Source of the DNA: Anthoceros angustus
Lineage: Eukaryota; Streptophyta; Anthocerotopsida; Anthocerotales; Anthocerotaceae
Length of the DNA stretch: 64,000 bases
Assembly (NCBI GenBank): GCA_010909165.1
Contig: VJWM01000173.1
Coordinates: forward strand, 310,001 to 374,000
Direction: 5' to 3'
Shown piece by piece: positions 10,361-22,622 of the stretch. The notes beneath the pieces are model-generated. The model saw only the letters and a list, made by a program, of their open reading frames with translations, was not told the DNA's origin and ran no database searches. How positions within the stretch are numbered: the stretch's first letter is position 1; each line of letters starts with the position of its first letter. The position numbers and the translations under genes were made by a program.

Positions 10361-13300
10361 ATGGGCAGCTCGCGGACAGAATTGGAGACTTTCACCTCTG
10401 AAATGGAGACGGAGGGCAGTCTTGGGAAGCGCAAGAGGGATGATAGTACCCATCCCACTGTTCTGGACCCTCTGAAGCGGGAGAAGCGTCATCAGCGCTC
10501 AGAGAGTAGGAAAAAGAAGCCAAGGTCTGAAGTCAAGGTGACGAGAAAGGAGGGCGGGCACGGGATTGATCTTGAGGAAGAGACGAAGCAGCTCGTCCCG
10601 TTAGACGCGGACTCTATTGCGCGGAGGCAAGTTCAGTGTAATCTTGTGAGCTGCAAGGAAGGTGAAATGGGGGGCTGACTGCAATTGCGTCGTGCCGGCT
10701 GCTGCAGGTATCAGCTAGAAATTTTGGAGATAGCCAAGAAACGCAATGTCATAGCCTACCTTGAGACAGGATGTGGGAAGACTCTCATTGCTGTGTTGTT
10801 GATAAAGGCTTTGGCACCTCGGCTGCGAGACCCGTTAAACAAGCGTATCGCAGTGTTCATTGTCCCCAAGGTTCTCTTGGCTGTTCAGGTAGCTACTCTC
10901 TTCCTTCCGCCGCAGCTCAGGCATGGACTCCATGTTTGTGGTGAGCTCATGTTGTTGGCTTGCAGCAACTGGGGGTTATCAGAGTTCATACGAGCTTGAG
11001 AGCAGAAGCCTACTATGGCGACAAGGGTGTTGATGGCTTTAGTCTGGATGACTGGAGGAAAGAGATCGAGACCCATGATGTACGCACATAATTTACTGGA
11101 GCAACCTTGCTGTGCTGGCCTTCTCTAGTGGCTTTATCTGAGTGTGTTCCCGTGTTCAGGTTTTGGTCATGACTCCCCAGGTGTTCTTAGATGCCTTGAA
11201 CGCGGCAAAGATTAAATTGGATATTGTTGAAGTTCTGATACTAGATGAGTGTCATCATGCAAAGGGCAAGAATCCGTATGCAAAGATAATGGAGGTAAAC
11301 ACCAAAATAATCGAAGTGTAAACACCTTGAATGTGCTTTGATTCAGAGACCGGAGGGTGATGGAGTTTCTTGCAGGAGCATTACCGTGCATCCCACTATA
11401 AACCGAAAGTCTTTGGAATGACAGCTTCTCCAGTTTCTCGAGGTAGGTCACTGGTGAAAGGGTCGTCAGATCTTCACTTATGCCTTCACCTTGGTAGTAC
11501 AAATCTAATGCTCTAAGGTGTTTCAGGGGTTAATGACATGCAGGACTGTGAGGTGAAAATAAAGGAGCTGGAACAGATGCTGGACGCCCAGGTCCTGTAC
11601 ACTCCTTATCCTTGACACGAGATGCATTTGTATAACTGATGAGCACCCTTCCCACTGAAGGCGTTTTGGCTGGAGTTTGCAGGTTTGCACACCAAAAGAC
11701 CGCCTAGGAGTGGAATCTTTTGCTCCGTCCCCGAACGAAATCGGGTACTATTATGAGGGTCCTGGCAGCGATCCTGACCCAAGACTTTCCGCCTTGGAGG
11801 AGCTGAAAGAGAGGGTAAGCATTTAAAAGTTACTGCCAGCGCTTTCTAAGGTGTCCTATGCTATGTCTCTGGACACATGTGAAGGGTAATTGTCCCTGCT
11901 TCCAGTACGCAGTGCTCAGTGTAGAAGAGTCCGGAGCATCAAATCACAGTGGAGAATATGAAGACGAGAAGATAGCTTCAAAAAGGCTCAAGAGCCACAT
12001 CTCCAGGCTCTGCGGATCTATTTTACATTGTGTTAAGGATTTGGGATACTGGTGTGCCATAATGGTATGTTTGTCTGCTTCAGCAAATGCAACTCATCCT
12101 GGTACAGCCCTGATATAAACTTGATGCTCTTTAGGTGGTGTCAAAGTTGTTGAAAGACAATGCACCTCCTATGACATTTGCGTGTTTGGATTGCGAATTC
12201 ACAAACTACATCATCAAACAACAAAAGGGGTTCCTTGCAGAGGCCCTCAAGCTTCTCCAATCTATCGTTGTACCAGGTGAAAGGCTGTGTTGCTTTGCCA
12301 GCTCTTCTTGGAGGCCTTACGTGTTAAACTTTGTCTCAAGCACCCCGATTGGAACTCCTTCAGGTGAACCTGGACAGGAACTGGTGAATAATCTTGTGAC
12401 CCCAAAGGTGCAGCTGCTTGTTAAGGTTCTGAAGGGTTACAGGTCGGTAACTCATCAGATCGAAAATTTGGGGATAGATTTCTCTATTCAAGAGATGATG
12501 GCATCCCTGTGCAACCTTCTCATGTCTCTGCATCTACCTCTTATGTCACAGGGACAGAGCAGATCTTCGGTGCATTGTGTTCGTTGATAGGGTTATTGAC
12601 ACTATTGGACTGTCCGAATTAGTCAATGCACTGAGTAGACTGGGTTCCCTCTCTTTTCTTCGGTGTGAATTTCTGACTGGTAATAGCGGTTCACATGTGG
12701 ATACTAGCACCAGCAAGCAACAGTCTGTCATAGCGGCCTTTCGGCTAGGCAAGGTTATTATCTGCATCTTCCTTTGATGAGTAATCTCAGACGATTCTGA
12801 AGCCTCACCCTCTAGTCTTCTGGCCCATTTCTGAGTTTTTGCTCTCTCTGAAGCAGGTGAATATCATAATTGCCACTGATGTTGCAGAGGAAGGCCTCGA
12901 TGTTCAAAGCTGCAATACAGTAATAAGGTTCGACCTGCCAAAGACGCCAATCAGCTACATTCAGTCTCGTGGACGTGCTCGTCAGCCAGGATCTGATTAT
13001 GTAGTTCTTCTAGATAGGTAAGAGAAACATGTGTAACTAATCAAGGACATACTTGATAATTCCAGAATTGTCTGTCATCTATGTATGCCCTTCTGGCCTG
13101 ACAGGAGGGCAGGACAGCTGGGGGATCTTCTCACGATGAAAGCCAAGGAGGGAAATATGAAGGCACTGTCCCTTGAGCGTGAAGGTCAGGCTCCCGACCC
13201 GACTCCATGCCCTTCAGATGCTGTCCTTCCAGAGTTTTACAAGGTGGAAACCACTGGGGCCATTGTCAATACCAGCTCCAGCGTAGCTGTTGTTTATCAG

Positions 13301-16300
13301 TACTGCTCCAAGCTACCTAAAGATCGGTATGTGGATGACTGCACATTCCAACTGATGGTTCCTAGGCTGTCCTTATGCTTTGCTTCTTCAATCCACTGGG
13401 CTATTGTCAGTACAAAGTGAAGCATAGCTCTTGTTCTTCAGTACTGCAGCAAGTTTCTAAACCAGATCAGTAGCGGATAACTTCACATTCCAAGTGATGG
13501 TTCCTAGGCTGTCCGTATGTTTTTCCTCTTCATTACAACTTCCATCTCTTGGTTCTGTTCAGATTTTACTTTCCAAGGCCAGACTTCAGCTTTTCTATGG
13601 CTGCATACAATCAACGCATTTGCACCCTCAAGCTACCTGCAAATGCATTGATTCATGAGGAAGTGGGCCCCCCGAGGAATAGTGCTGCTTTGGCAAAGCA
13701 GGTGGTTTGTCTGAAGGCCTGTGAAAAGCTGCACAAGTTGGGAGGCCTAAATGACCACTTGCGACCAGTCACAGATGCAGGGCCAGATAGCAACTTTGTG
13801 GACACGGGTGGCAATCAACCAAAGGGGAGAGGTACTTTGTAGCTCAATGTTGTGTGATCCAATTCTTTGATGACTCATGTCTCACTGACAATGCTTACTG
13901 TGTCGCAGGCATTACGAAGCAGAAAGAGCTCCATGCAACAATTTCAACCAAAGGCTTGGAAGGTTGTTGGGGCAACAGTAAGCATGGAGCTTCACTGTAT
14001 GCTTATATCATGACATTCACACCAACATTCTGTGAGGGGAAGGAGTTTGGTAATTTCGTCCTTCTGTTGGAGTCTGAGCTGGAAAATGATGCAGCTGAAC
14101 TAGTAGTCAAGCTGACCTTAAAAGTGGGCCAGATGGTGAACGCCACCTTGATTCCGGCCTCAAAAGTAGAGCTGGATGTAAATGAGGTGAGTTTATCACT
14201 GTTTTTTCGCTTGCAACCTTCTTGTGGAGAGTGCTGGAATGACTGGTTTCCAAATCGTATCCCCTGACAGCTCGCAGATGCTAAGAAGTTTCAGGAGGTA
14301 TTTTTCAATGGCATGTTTGCCAGACTAGTGGCCCGTTCACCAAAACAGGCTGGCTTTTCATCTTGGAAGGTTGATGACCTTTGTTTTTCCAGAGAAAGTC
14401 TGGACAAGCTGTGGGAACAGTCGAGGATGTACTTGCTGCTACCCTTGGCAAAAGTATCCAAGGAAATTGGATCAGCTGTGACAAAGGGATTACAGGCACA
14501 AATCAACTGGGAGTATGTGCGAAAAGGGGCTCATGTGGCAAAGTTTCTTGCTCATGAGAATGAAGTTGATGGCTTCTCCTCAAGTGACATTAGAAGCCTA
14601 AAGGATGAGAATGGGGAACAGGAACCAACGAAATCAAGTTCCAATGCCTCCGTACAGCTTGCTGATGGTGTGGTTAGCCTTGATCAGATCCTGGATACTG
14701 CTGTAGTCACTCGTCACACTGGCCGGATTTATTTTGTGACCAAACTCCTTGAGGGAACTAATGCCCTCACTGCATTTCCTACAAACAAGGGGCAGGAGCA
14801 TGTGGCGGAAAGCTCTGGACCGGTTCCACAGAAAACCTACGAAGATTACTTCAAAGAGAAGTATGTTTTGGCATTGCTGCCTTTATATGAGAGATGGCAT
14901 GTGCAAATTGCTGTACTTTTGTTACTGTTGCAATTCTGAAGGTCGTCATTGTGTCAGGTATGGTGAGACATTGAAACATGGCCATCAAGCATTCTTGCAA
15001 ACAAAGCATTCGCACCGTGTGCGTAACCTGCTCATACGCTCAGAGCAACTAGGTATGTGCTGGGGGCTGTCTATTTGTGCATAGGCTTCTGCTGTTACAT
15101 GATCATCAAGCTGATTGTCACTAACACCTGCATGTTGTGGGCAGTTGACGTGAGGAATGTGGGGAAGAAGGAACATAGATTTGCAAATATTGCCCCTGAG
15201 CTCTGCATATCTACAGGGCTACCACTTTCAATCTTCCATACATCATACTTAATCCCTTCAGTGATGCATTATCTTGAGGCACTCTTGAAGGCTAGCCAGT
15301 TGAGAAGGACAATATCATCAGCAATCTCTGATTGCCCAGGCATCCCATTAGCACGGGTACGTGAATGCACTAAGCCTGTGATGAGCAGGTCAAGTGCAAT
15401 GTTGTCTGATGTAAGTTCTTGTGCCTCTGCAGATTGTGGAGGCCCTGACAACCTCCAGGTGTCTTGAAGACTCATCGCTAGAGAGGTTGGAGCTGTTGGG
15501 CGATTCTTTTCTAAAGTATGCAGTCAGTCGATGTTTGTTCTTGGTATTTCAAAGTAAGCACGAAGGGCAGCTTTCAGCCAGACGAAGTCGAGCCATTTCC
15601 AACAGCAACCTGTATAAGCTTGCTGTTGCACGTCAATTACCTGTAAGGTTTTACTGCACACCCCGACTGTCCAAATGCTTTTGGACCCTATTGTTTCATA
15701 TCAATCATACAAGGATACCATTTTGCAGGCTTATATTCGGGATGAGGTTTTTGACCCAAATCGTTGGCTTGCTCCTGGCATGAGGAGAAAGTTTGAGGAG
15801 CTCTGCCATTGTGACCTTGCAGAGCTTCACGTCCCTGAGACTGGAGCAAAGTCTTCGGCAGACTCGTCCTGTGGTTTCCAGCACGGTGGCCTGAAATCGT
15901 TTAGGAAAGTTGGTAAAAGCTGTGTTGATGGTCATCGGTGGCTGTGTCTCAAGACCATGGCAGATGTTGTAGAGTCATTGATTGGGGCATATTATTTGTA
16001 TGGTGGTGAAACTGCTGCATTGCGTTTCATGAGTTGGGTTGGAATTGAAGTGGAATACGAGGACTGCCTAGTAGATGGGCTGCAGAAGCAAGCGTCAGTG
16101 AAACCAGAAGTGATTGAAAGTGCTGATTTAGCTCCTTTGGAGGCTCGCCTCGGGTACACTTTCAACAACAAAGCGCTTCTTGTGGAGGCAATAACTCATG
16201 CATCGCAGCAAGATGGAGTGGGCAGCCGCTGCTATCAGGTCAGCAACCAAAGTGGCAGTGGATTGATGACTGTAATCACTTTTTGTTGCAACTTCTGGTC

Positions 16301-18015
16301 TGACTGATGTTGGGTTGCCACTGAGTTGGAGTTGTGGTGGCTTTATGGACATTCTGAAGCGGATGGAGTTCCTAGGAGATGCGGTGCTAGATTTTGCGAT
16401 AACGAAGCAGCTTTTCACAGCTTACCCGGATCTGGCTCCCGGGCAGCTGACAGACCTTCGATCAGCTGCTGTTAACAATGGCTGTTTCGCCCGAGTTGCT
16501 GTCAAACATAACCTGCAGCACCACCTTCGGCATGCGTCAAGGGCACTTTTAAGCCAGATAGAGCAATTTGTATGGAGTATAAGTCAAGAAGGTTCTCATG
16601 CTAGAGAGCGTGTATGTGGATGGGAAAAGGAGAGCGGACCTAAGGTATCCTTCCCCTAGCTGCTAAGTCTTGTAGCAGTAAGCCAGGCTTTTGATGTCGA
16701 CATACTGATCTCTTGTTCATGGTAGGTCCTTGGAGACATGGTGGAGAGTATAGCTGGGGCAATAGCTCTTGACACTGGATTTGATCTGGACAGAACATGG
16801 GATGTCATGGAAAAGTTGCTCTCTCCGCTTGTTACACCAGCAACTCTCACTGTTCATCCTGTTAGGGAGTTACTACAGCTGTGCCAGACCCAAGGATTTT
16901 CCGTGCACACAGAAGTAGGTGGTCATGAGGACATGTTCACCGCCTCAGTGAAAATCTCTGATGGCGAAAGGACACTCACAGCTTCATCGACGACAACGAG
17001 TAGAAAGGCTGCTCGCAAGGATGTTTCACAGAAGCTACTGCGAAAGTTGCAGGTCGGATATTTCATGTGCCTCCTGCTCGTTGCTTTTTTTCATTTGCTC
17101 TTTGCAGCTGTATGGATCTGTAGCACACTAACAATATTGTTTGCTTAAAGCAGAAATATAGGCATCAAACAGGGAAGCTTTCCAATCCGAAGGACTGCCC
17201 GTTCCCTTCAGATTCAGGGTCAGAAGAGAACGCAGGAGAGCAATGCCCCACTGCTGATTCCGGTTCATCTCATAGGCACACAGAATTGCTAGTATCTCTG
17301 AATCAGGAGCTTTTGACCACGGACGAAACTCTGGTCCCAGTTGAGATACGTCGTGAGGAGGGTGCGACGAATGCTGATGAATGGGTGTCCATTGACAAGG
17401 ATCTTCACTTGGATGGAGATCAGGCACCTATTATGAAGAGGAAACTGGACTTTGGAGACAGCACTGATTCTGCTTCCGGTCTGGCCAACAAGAGGATTAA
17501 GCTATCAGCAGGCGATCATCAGCCGGTGCAGACCCATGCTGACATCAGCACGGCCAGTGCAGGTCTGGATGTGTGACCCAGTGGATCTATCATCTTCCAG
17601 TGAGCAAAGAACGAGGTTGAAAACTTATGGTTTTGATAGATTGCACTCTTTGCAGGTGAGAAACTACTAACAACTGCTTTGGACTCCGGACGAGCCAAGT
17701 CAGCTCTTCATGAGCTATGTGCCAAGAATAGGTGGCGTGGTCCGTCCTTCGCGGTCTTCAAGGAGTCAGGCCCTGCGCACCTTAAAAGGTATTGGGGCCT
17801 GCCTCTGTCTGCACTCACTCGATGGGCTTGATGCTGCTGCCACCAGGAAACCTGATATCTGTGTACTTACGTGCAGATTCCAATGCTCCGTCACGGTTGA
17901 TGTGCCTGGCGGTGGACCAACCGTTTGCTTAGGGACGGAAATGTCGGGCAAGAAAAAGGCTGAGCATTCTGCAGCATTTGAAATGCTCCAGAAGTTGAAG
18001 GTGGGCAGCCTGTAA
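10361..18015 (+). CDS. Dicer-like endoribonuclease (DCL)
   Basis: Processes double-stranded RNA into small RNAs in the nucleus. I could thread 25 exons giving exactly 1793 codons plus stop: 10361-10626, 10708-10888, 10966-11079, 11160-11294, 11376-11442, 11527-11591, 11683-11814, 11906-12064, 12135-12276, 12364-12442, 12552-12753, 12857-13017, 13105-13326, 13563-13831, 13909-14186, 14271-14860, 14958-15052, 15145-15356, 15433-15642, 15729-16238, 16360-16644, 16726-17052, 17154-17562, 17656-17788, 17877-18015. Domains: helicase with Walker A ETGCGKT (about 108-114), DECHH (216-220) and QSRGRAR (550-556); dimerisation domain about 605-720; PAZ about 965-1055; RNase IIIa with E1143, D1147, D1272, E1275; RNase IIIb with E1366, D1370, D1462, E1465; two dsRBDs (about 1497-1565 and 1715-1790). 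All catalytic acids are present. Intron 1 is GC-AG. I cannot assign DCL1, 3 or 4 by eye. Exon 10's boundary is the least certain. Confidence 0.95.
13251..13545 (+). repeat. 140-bp tandem duplication of an exon-intron boundary in the DCL gene
   Basis: The end of DCL exon 13 plus the start of its intron (13251-13390) is repeated, diverged, at 13391 to about 13545. Matching landmarks 140 bp apart include CCACTGGG and CAGTACTGC; GGTTCCTAGGCTGTCC also recurs about 144 bp apart. The second copy lies wholly inside the intron and no longer has an open frame. Confidence 0.85.
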
Positions 18016-20100
18016 CCCTAACGTTCTTGGACGGTGCTCCTTTTATCACTGCAGTCTAGCACCTGCAGAAGGAGGGGGACAAGGGCGAGGGAGAGGGAGG
18101 AGGGAACTGGAGGGGGCGGTGGGGGGTCTAAGGCCACTGGCATGTAGCCGTTTGATGCGCTTGTGCTGTATCAGTATTTTGACCACCAGACGTTCGCCCT
18201 GGCTCAAGGAGCTGTGGGGAAAACGAAACTGAAGACACTGCAAACCCGCTGATGCAGCATGAGCTCGAGGTGGAACAGGGGGCTGAGGACGCGAAGAAGG
18301 TACTCCCGAACCTTCATGCGATCCATGCTAAGGCCTCAGTCAACCTGAGGCGATATCATGACGTCACCCTGATCACCTGCAGCATGCCTCGCTACTCGTT
18401 GATTAAATGGCAAAATTGCAGAATTTGCACTCGGAGGCGCCTGTTTCACCAGAAGTGTGTCTGTGGCCACCACTACACTGAAAACTGTCATAATCCAGGA
18501 ACTGTGGATTTGATAGAAAACAAGGTGCAGCTTGCATCTGCCAGCTGAAACCTCACGGTGGCGAGTGCCCTTAGATCGCAAAGGATTGAGTCTCACGTAC
18601 AAGATCTCGATTCCAGGTCCAGTTTTCGTTCGTGGATTCGGATGCCTTGTCATCGTGAATGAGGCTTCGGGAATGGCTGTCCTCATTCCTGTTTGTATAG
18701 TTTCAAGATCCGCGCGGAACCACTCTAACAGCATCTCGCACGTTTTGGGAACGTGTTTCTACCTGTAACCGTATATCTATTATTTATCCTAAGGATTAAT
18801 CTGGTATTTATAATGTATAAATATTATCTAAGGTATATTACTAAGATAGGAATTTCGTAAACGGAAAGAGAACGGGTTGTCGTCCGTCTTCATGTTGGAT
18901 GGCTGCACGTCCACAAGCCGGGCTCCTGCCTGGTTTAGGTCTCTTCTTTGGTCTTCATGTATGCATACTCTGTATATCGTAACACTGAAAATGATAGATG
19001 AGTTATAGGAAGTTAATTTGTTCAATATAAGAACTAAGGGAGTGGAGTATGAGGTCTGCAATTCAATTTAAAATCTATTTAAGAAAAATAATCTTTTTAA
19101 ATGATTAAAATAACATTAAATTATGATTAGCATACAATTTGTGATGCATACAATTAATTGATGTCAGTAAACAGTTAACAATTAAACTAAACAACTAATT
19201 CAACTAAACATGAGGATTAGGGTAGCAAATTATTATGTACTCTTATTAATATGATTTCACATGAGAAACTAGCACGAGCCATCATATATCTTCATTCGTA
19301 TATACGGATACCAAAATCACGTTGGTAGTTTTGTGTTCAAGGACTTTCACTCAGGGACTTTGCTGCACCCTTCACAGGGATGACATTTGGATGTTGACAC
19401 ACATGAGCAATGTATAGCGACTGTTGGATGTGGTTGTAAGTACTGCAACCCTTGGTTGTTAGTGGCTGTACACAAAAGCTTTGAGAAGGAACATTCATGC
19501 AGGTTTCAAATTTAAAGCCACTGGCATTCAATGGGTTGTTCGATGCACTCGCCCCGTATCATATTTTTTACTTGCAGTAGCTTGTCTTCACTCCCTTGCA
19601 ATATAGGGCTGCAACCTTCAACAACTGCCTTAGGTAGAGGAGATAGCCTGCTGAGATGGAGACCCAACATGTTTTCAGGAAGAAGAATGAAGAGCCAACA
19701 TGAGTGAATTATCATGCTTGCATTACAATTAGAAGTAACATGCTTTCTAAGACAATGTTATCTTTTCTAAGTTATTTTATTAAAAAACTAAGTTGCTTAG
19801 GATTTAACACACAATTTATGGTATGCATAATTAAGTGAAATGAATAAAGAGTTATTGTTTAACTTCCATCTTAAAACTAAGGATTAAGGTCATTATTTAT
19901 TAATTAATTGATCATAAATTAAAAATAAACTAAAACAATACTGGGTACATGAGGGATAATACAGCTTCGTCCTTGCTCTTAACTTCAAGGGAAAAAAAAT
20001 ATTAAAGTGAGCAAAGTCTGCATTCAATAGTCGAGAAAAATTTATATGTTTGTACTATATATGTAATGCAACATGTCATTTAATCACCACAATTACCTAG
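18016..20100. other. DCL 3' flank and AT-rich intergenic DNA
   Basis: No intact gene is seen. A segment at about 18130-18180 resembles one at about 19510-19565 (both contain CCACTGGCAT followed by a GATGC..CTCG/TTG..TATCA pattern), suggesting that the DCL 3' flank was also duplicated. An ORF at 18252-18548 has several cysteines but no family I recognise. From about 18770 the sequence is strongly AT-rich. Confidence 0.45.
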
Positions 20101-20109
20101 CGCTGGTCT

Positions 20110-21212
20110 AATGTCAATATGGATGACATTATCTCTACAAAGGTTATAGATGAAATTACATCATTGCAAGAAACAATTGGTTATAATTTCCAAAATGTAC
20201 TACTTGTGCATAAAGTTTTCTACGAGCCGCAAAATCAAGAGAATATTAAGGTACATTAACTTCCTTCAATTTTTTTGCAATGTATTTTTACTATATTTTC
20301 CCCTAAATAAGGATCTATTTGATTGCAGTATCTTAAGCAATATGAGTTTATAGGGGATTTTGTGTTAAATTTTCCTCTATGAAAAATACCCAAGCGTACA
20401 TTCTGGCGTATTAAGTGATATGCGAGCAGCAGCTGTGAATAATGGCCACCTGGCTTGCGTTTGTGTCAAACAAGGTACAAGTGAGATACTTTGTGTACAT
20501 GCTATGTATACAAAAGTAGCGTTAAGCATAGCCAAACGCTATGCTTAATGCCTTCATATCTGGGATTACGATAAACTTGTTAAGGGTTTTCACTTGGCTA
20601 CGACTTGTGTGTTTGAAGGGCTTGCTGAATGCTTCCGTCATAGATTTCCGAATTATCATACATTGTGGAGAAACTAAATATTTAAGTGGAAGGAGATCAT
20701 ATACCATGGGGTACAATGAAACGACATCATGTATGTATTGTTTTTTTTCAATGTCATAATTTCAAATTGTCGAATAATGTTAAGTCCATAGATTAAGTTT
20801 TTGGGATCTTAAATGAGTTGTTACTAATCTATTTGATAAGAATATTAATATTATTATATGTGTAGATATTCGCCAACTATTATGAAAGTATTCTTGGAGC
20901 TATATATATTGACACATTCAAGTAATGAAAGCGATTATAAAACCGCTTTATTCTCGAATAGAGAAAGTCTCTCCATAGAACTTGCCACAAAATCCTGTTC
21001 GTATGGCACAAGAATTATGTCACCGGAAAGGTCTCGCATGGGAAGTAGACTACAAACTTTTAGACCATGGAACCACCAAGGCTATAGGAAGGGTGGTGGT
21101 CATTGCGAAGGGATGTCGACAAATTATAATGATCTACGAGACCAACCCACTTGTTGGTAAGAAAATAGCAAGGATAAATCTCGCACAAACCTTGCTACCA
21201 CAATTACAGGTA
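20110..21212 (+). pseudogene. DCL-derived RNase IIIb-dsRBD remnant, copy 1
   Basis: Three successive DCL exons can be recognised by translation. About 20110-20249 reads LQETIGYNFQNVLLV, matching [16 protein letters not shown] of the intact DCL. 20328 onward reads YLKQYEFIGDFVLNF, matching the RNase IIIb signature, then hits a stop; after a frame change comes LSDMRAAAVNNGHLA. About 20866 onward reads ANYYESILGAIYID, matching the distal catalytic motif but with the catalytic Asp replaced by Asn, then stops. 20982-21212 encodes a dsRBD-like segment (NPVRMAQELCHRKGLAWEVD). Splice-site-like GT and AG remain between blocks. Frame breaks and stops show it cannot make an active enzyme. The upstream helicase and PAZ parts are absent. 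Confidence 0.85.
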
Positions 21213-21881
21213 CTTGTGTTGTACTTAATTTGCATAATAAAATTATTTTTTTATTAATTATATTAATATATGTTAATTATTATGAACAAATATTATGTTG
21301 CAGAAGTTACCTTATTTCAGGTTACCAGCTTTTGGGCAAAAAATTTCTAATATGCAGTGTAATTATTTTTAAAATTTTTCTTCTCATTCTAATTTTGGCA
21401 TGTTTTCTTGTAATATCTTCATATATATACCTAGAAATATTTTCTTTAATATTATTATGTACAAAGGAGTTAAATGTTTTTGATCTAACTTTTGAGCTAT
21501 TATGTGAACTAATATTTTCAATCTAACTTTTGAGCTATTATATGCAGTAGTAAGAGACAAAATGCAAATTGAAGCTTGAGCACAACCCAAAGATCTAAAC
21601 GAGGACGTAAAGAGACTCCATGGAGGGTGTATTGAATTACAGATTTTATCATAAGGTTATTGCTCGAGATATTTATGGGCCTTCAAGTGACCCTCAAATT
21701 CAGGTTAAGGGCTTTAAGACTAATCTTATTTATTCCTATTATCAATATAGTATTATTATAAAGTTAACTTATCTTGCCTTTATGTTATAGCTTTTAGTTA
21801 GATCGTTGACGTTTAGGTAATTCATTATGTTTTTTTTCTCATAGTATTACTTATAAAATATTAACAAATCTAAGATTGCAG

Positions 21882-22622
21882 TACATGAAGCGCTTGGAGT
21901 TTTTGGGCAATAGTGTGCTTAGCTTTCTAGTATCCAAGCAACTGGTTCAAGTATATCCAAACGAAGATTCTGGGAAATTAATTGACTTGAGAGCAACAGC
22001 GGTAAACAATGGACACTTGGCAAATGTATGTCTAGATATGGGCATAGCACAATGTTTCAGTCACAAAATAGAGCACTACGATGGTATTGTCAACGACCAC
22101 TATGCAAGAAGGACTACAAGCATTACATGGGGAAGTCCAAAAAGGCATCAAGTAAGCTTATTTTATCATATTTGTTTCAAAAAGTTTGAACTTTTTTGTT
22201 TGGGTCCTAGATAGTGAAGCAAGACATGTTTCTTGGTTTAGATATTGGCAGACTATTTGGAAACTATCATTGGAGCAATATTTTGGGACACACAGTTTAA
22301 AGAAGAGAAAGTGCAAACGATTTTACGTCCACTTACTGAAATTATCACAAGTTGCAGAGTGCAAGACTTGGCAATGAACCCAGTTCGTCTTGTCCAGGAG
22401 GCATGTCAAGAGAAAGGTATCAACTTTGTTACAACGTATGAAAATCTGGTTGGCACTAAGTTGACGATGGCTTTGGGAGTTTTAACTGATCCAAGGAAGC
22501 CTCAAGATCTTTTATTGATGGAGAGATCAGTTCCTTCATCAAGTCGAAAGGCAGCACGTATAAATTTAGCTGAAAAGATAGAACCACATTTGCATGTAGC
22601 TGCTTGTGAATCTTTTGACTAG
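21882..22622 (+). pseudogene. DCL-derived RNase IIIb-dsRBD copy 2, open but catalytically altered
   Basis: Two blocks join in frame with consensus splice sites: 21882-22151 and 22242-22622 (216 codons plus stop). The first begins YMKRLEFLGNSVLSF, the RNase IIIb signature, where the catalytic Asp of LEFLGD is Asn and the Asp of VLDF is Ser. The second carries LADYLETIIGAIFWDT, keeping the distal Asp and Glu, followed by a dsRBD (NPVRLVQEACQEKGINF ... SSSRKAARINLAEKI). A possible start is the ATG at 21885. There is no helicase, PAZ or RNase IIIa domain. It could be a pseudogene that happens to be open, or a small expressed dsRNA-binding protein without full nuclease activity. Intron length and position match the equivalent DCL intron. 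Confidence 0.8.

Noticed and set aside
18252-18548. 98-aa Cys-containing ORF downstream of DCL
   Set aside because: No family match, no splice context, and it lies in the DCL 3' flank after a plausible stop at 18015.
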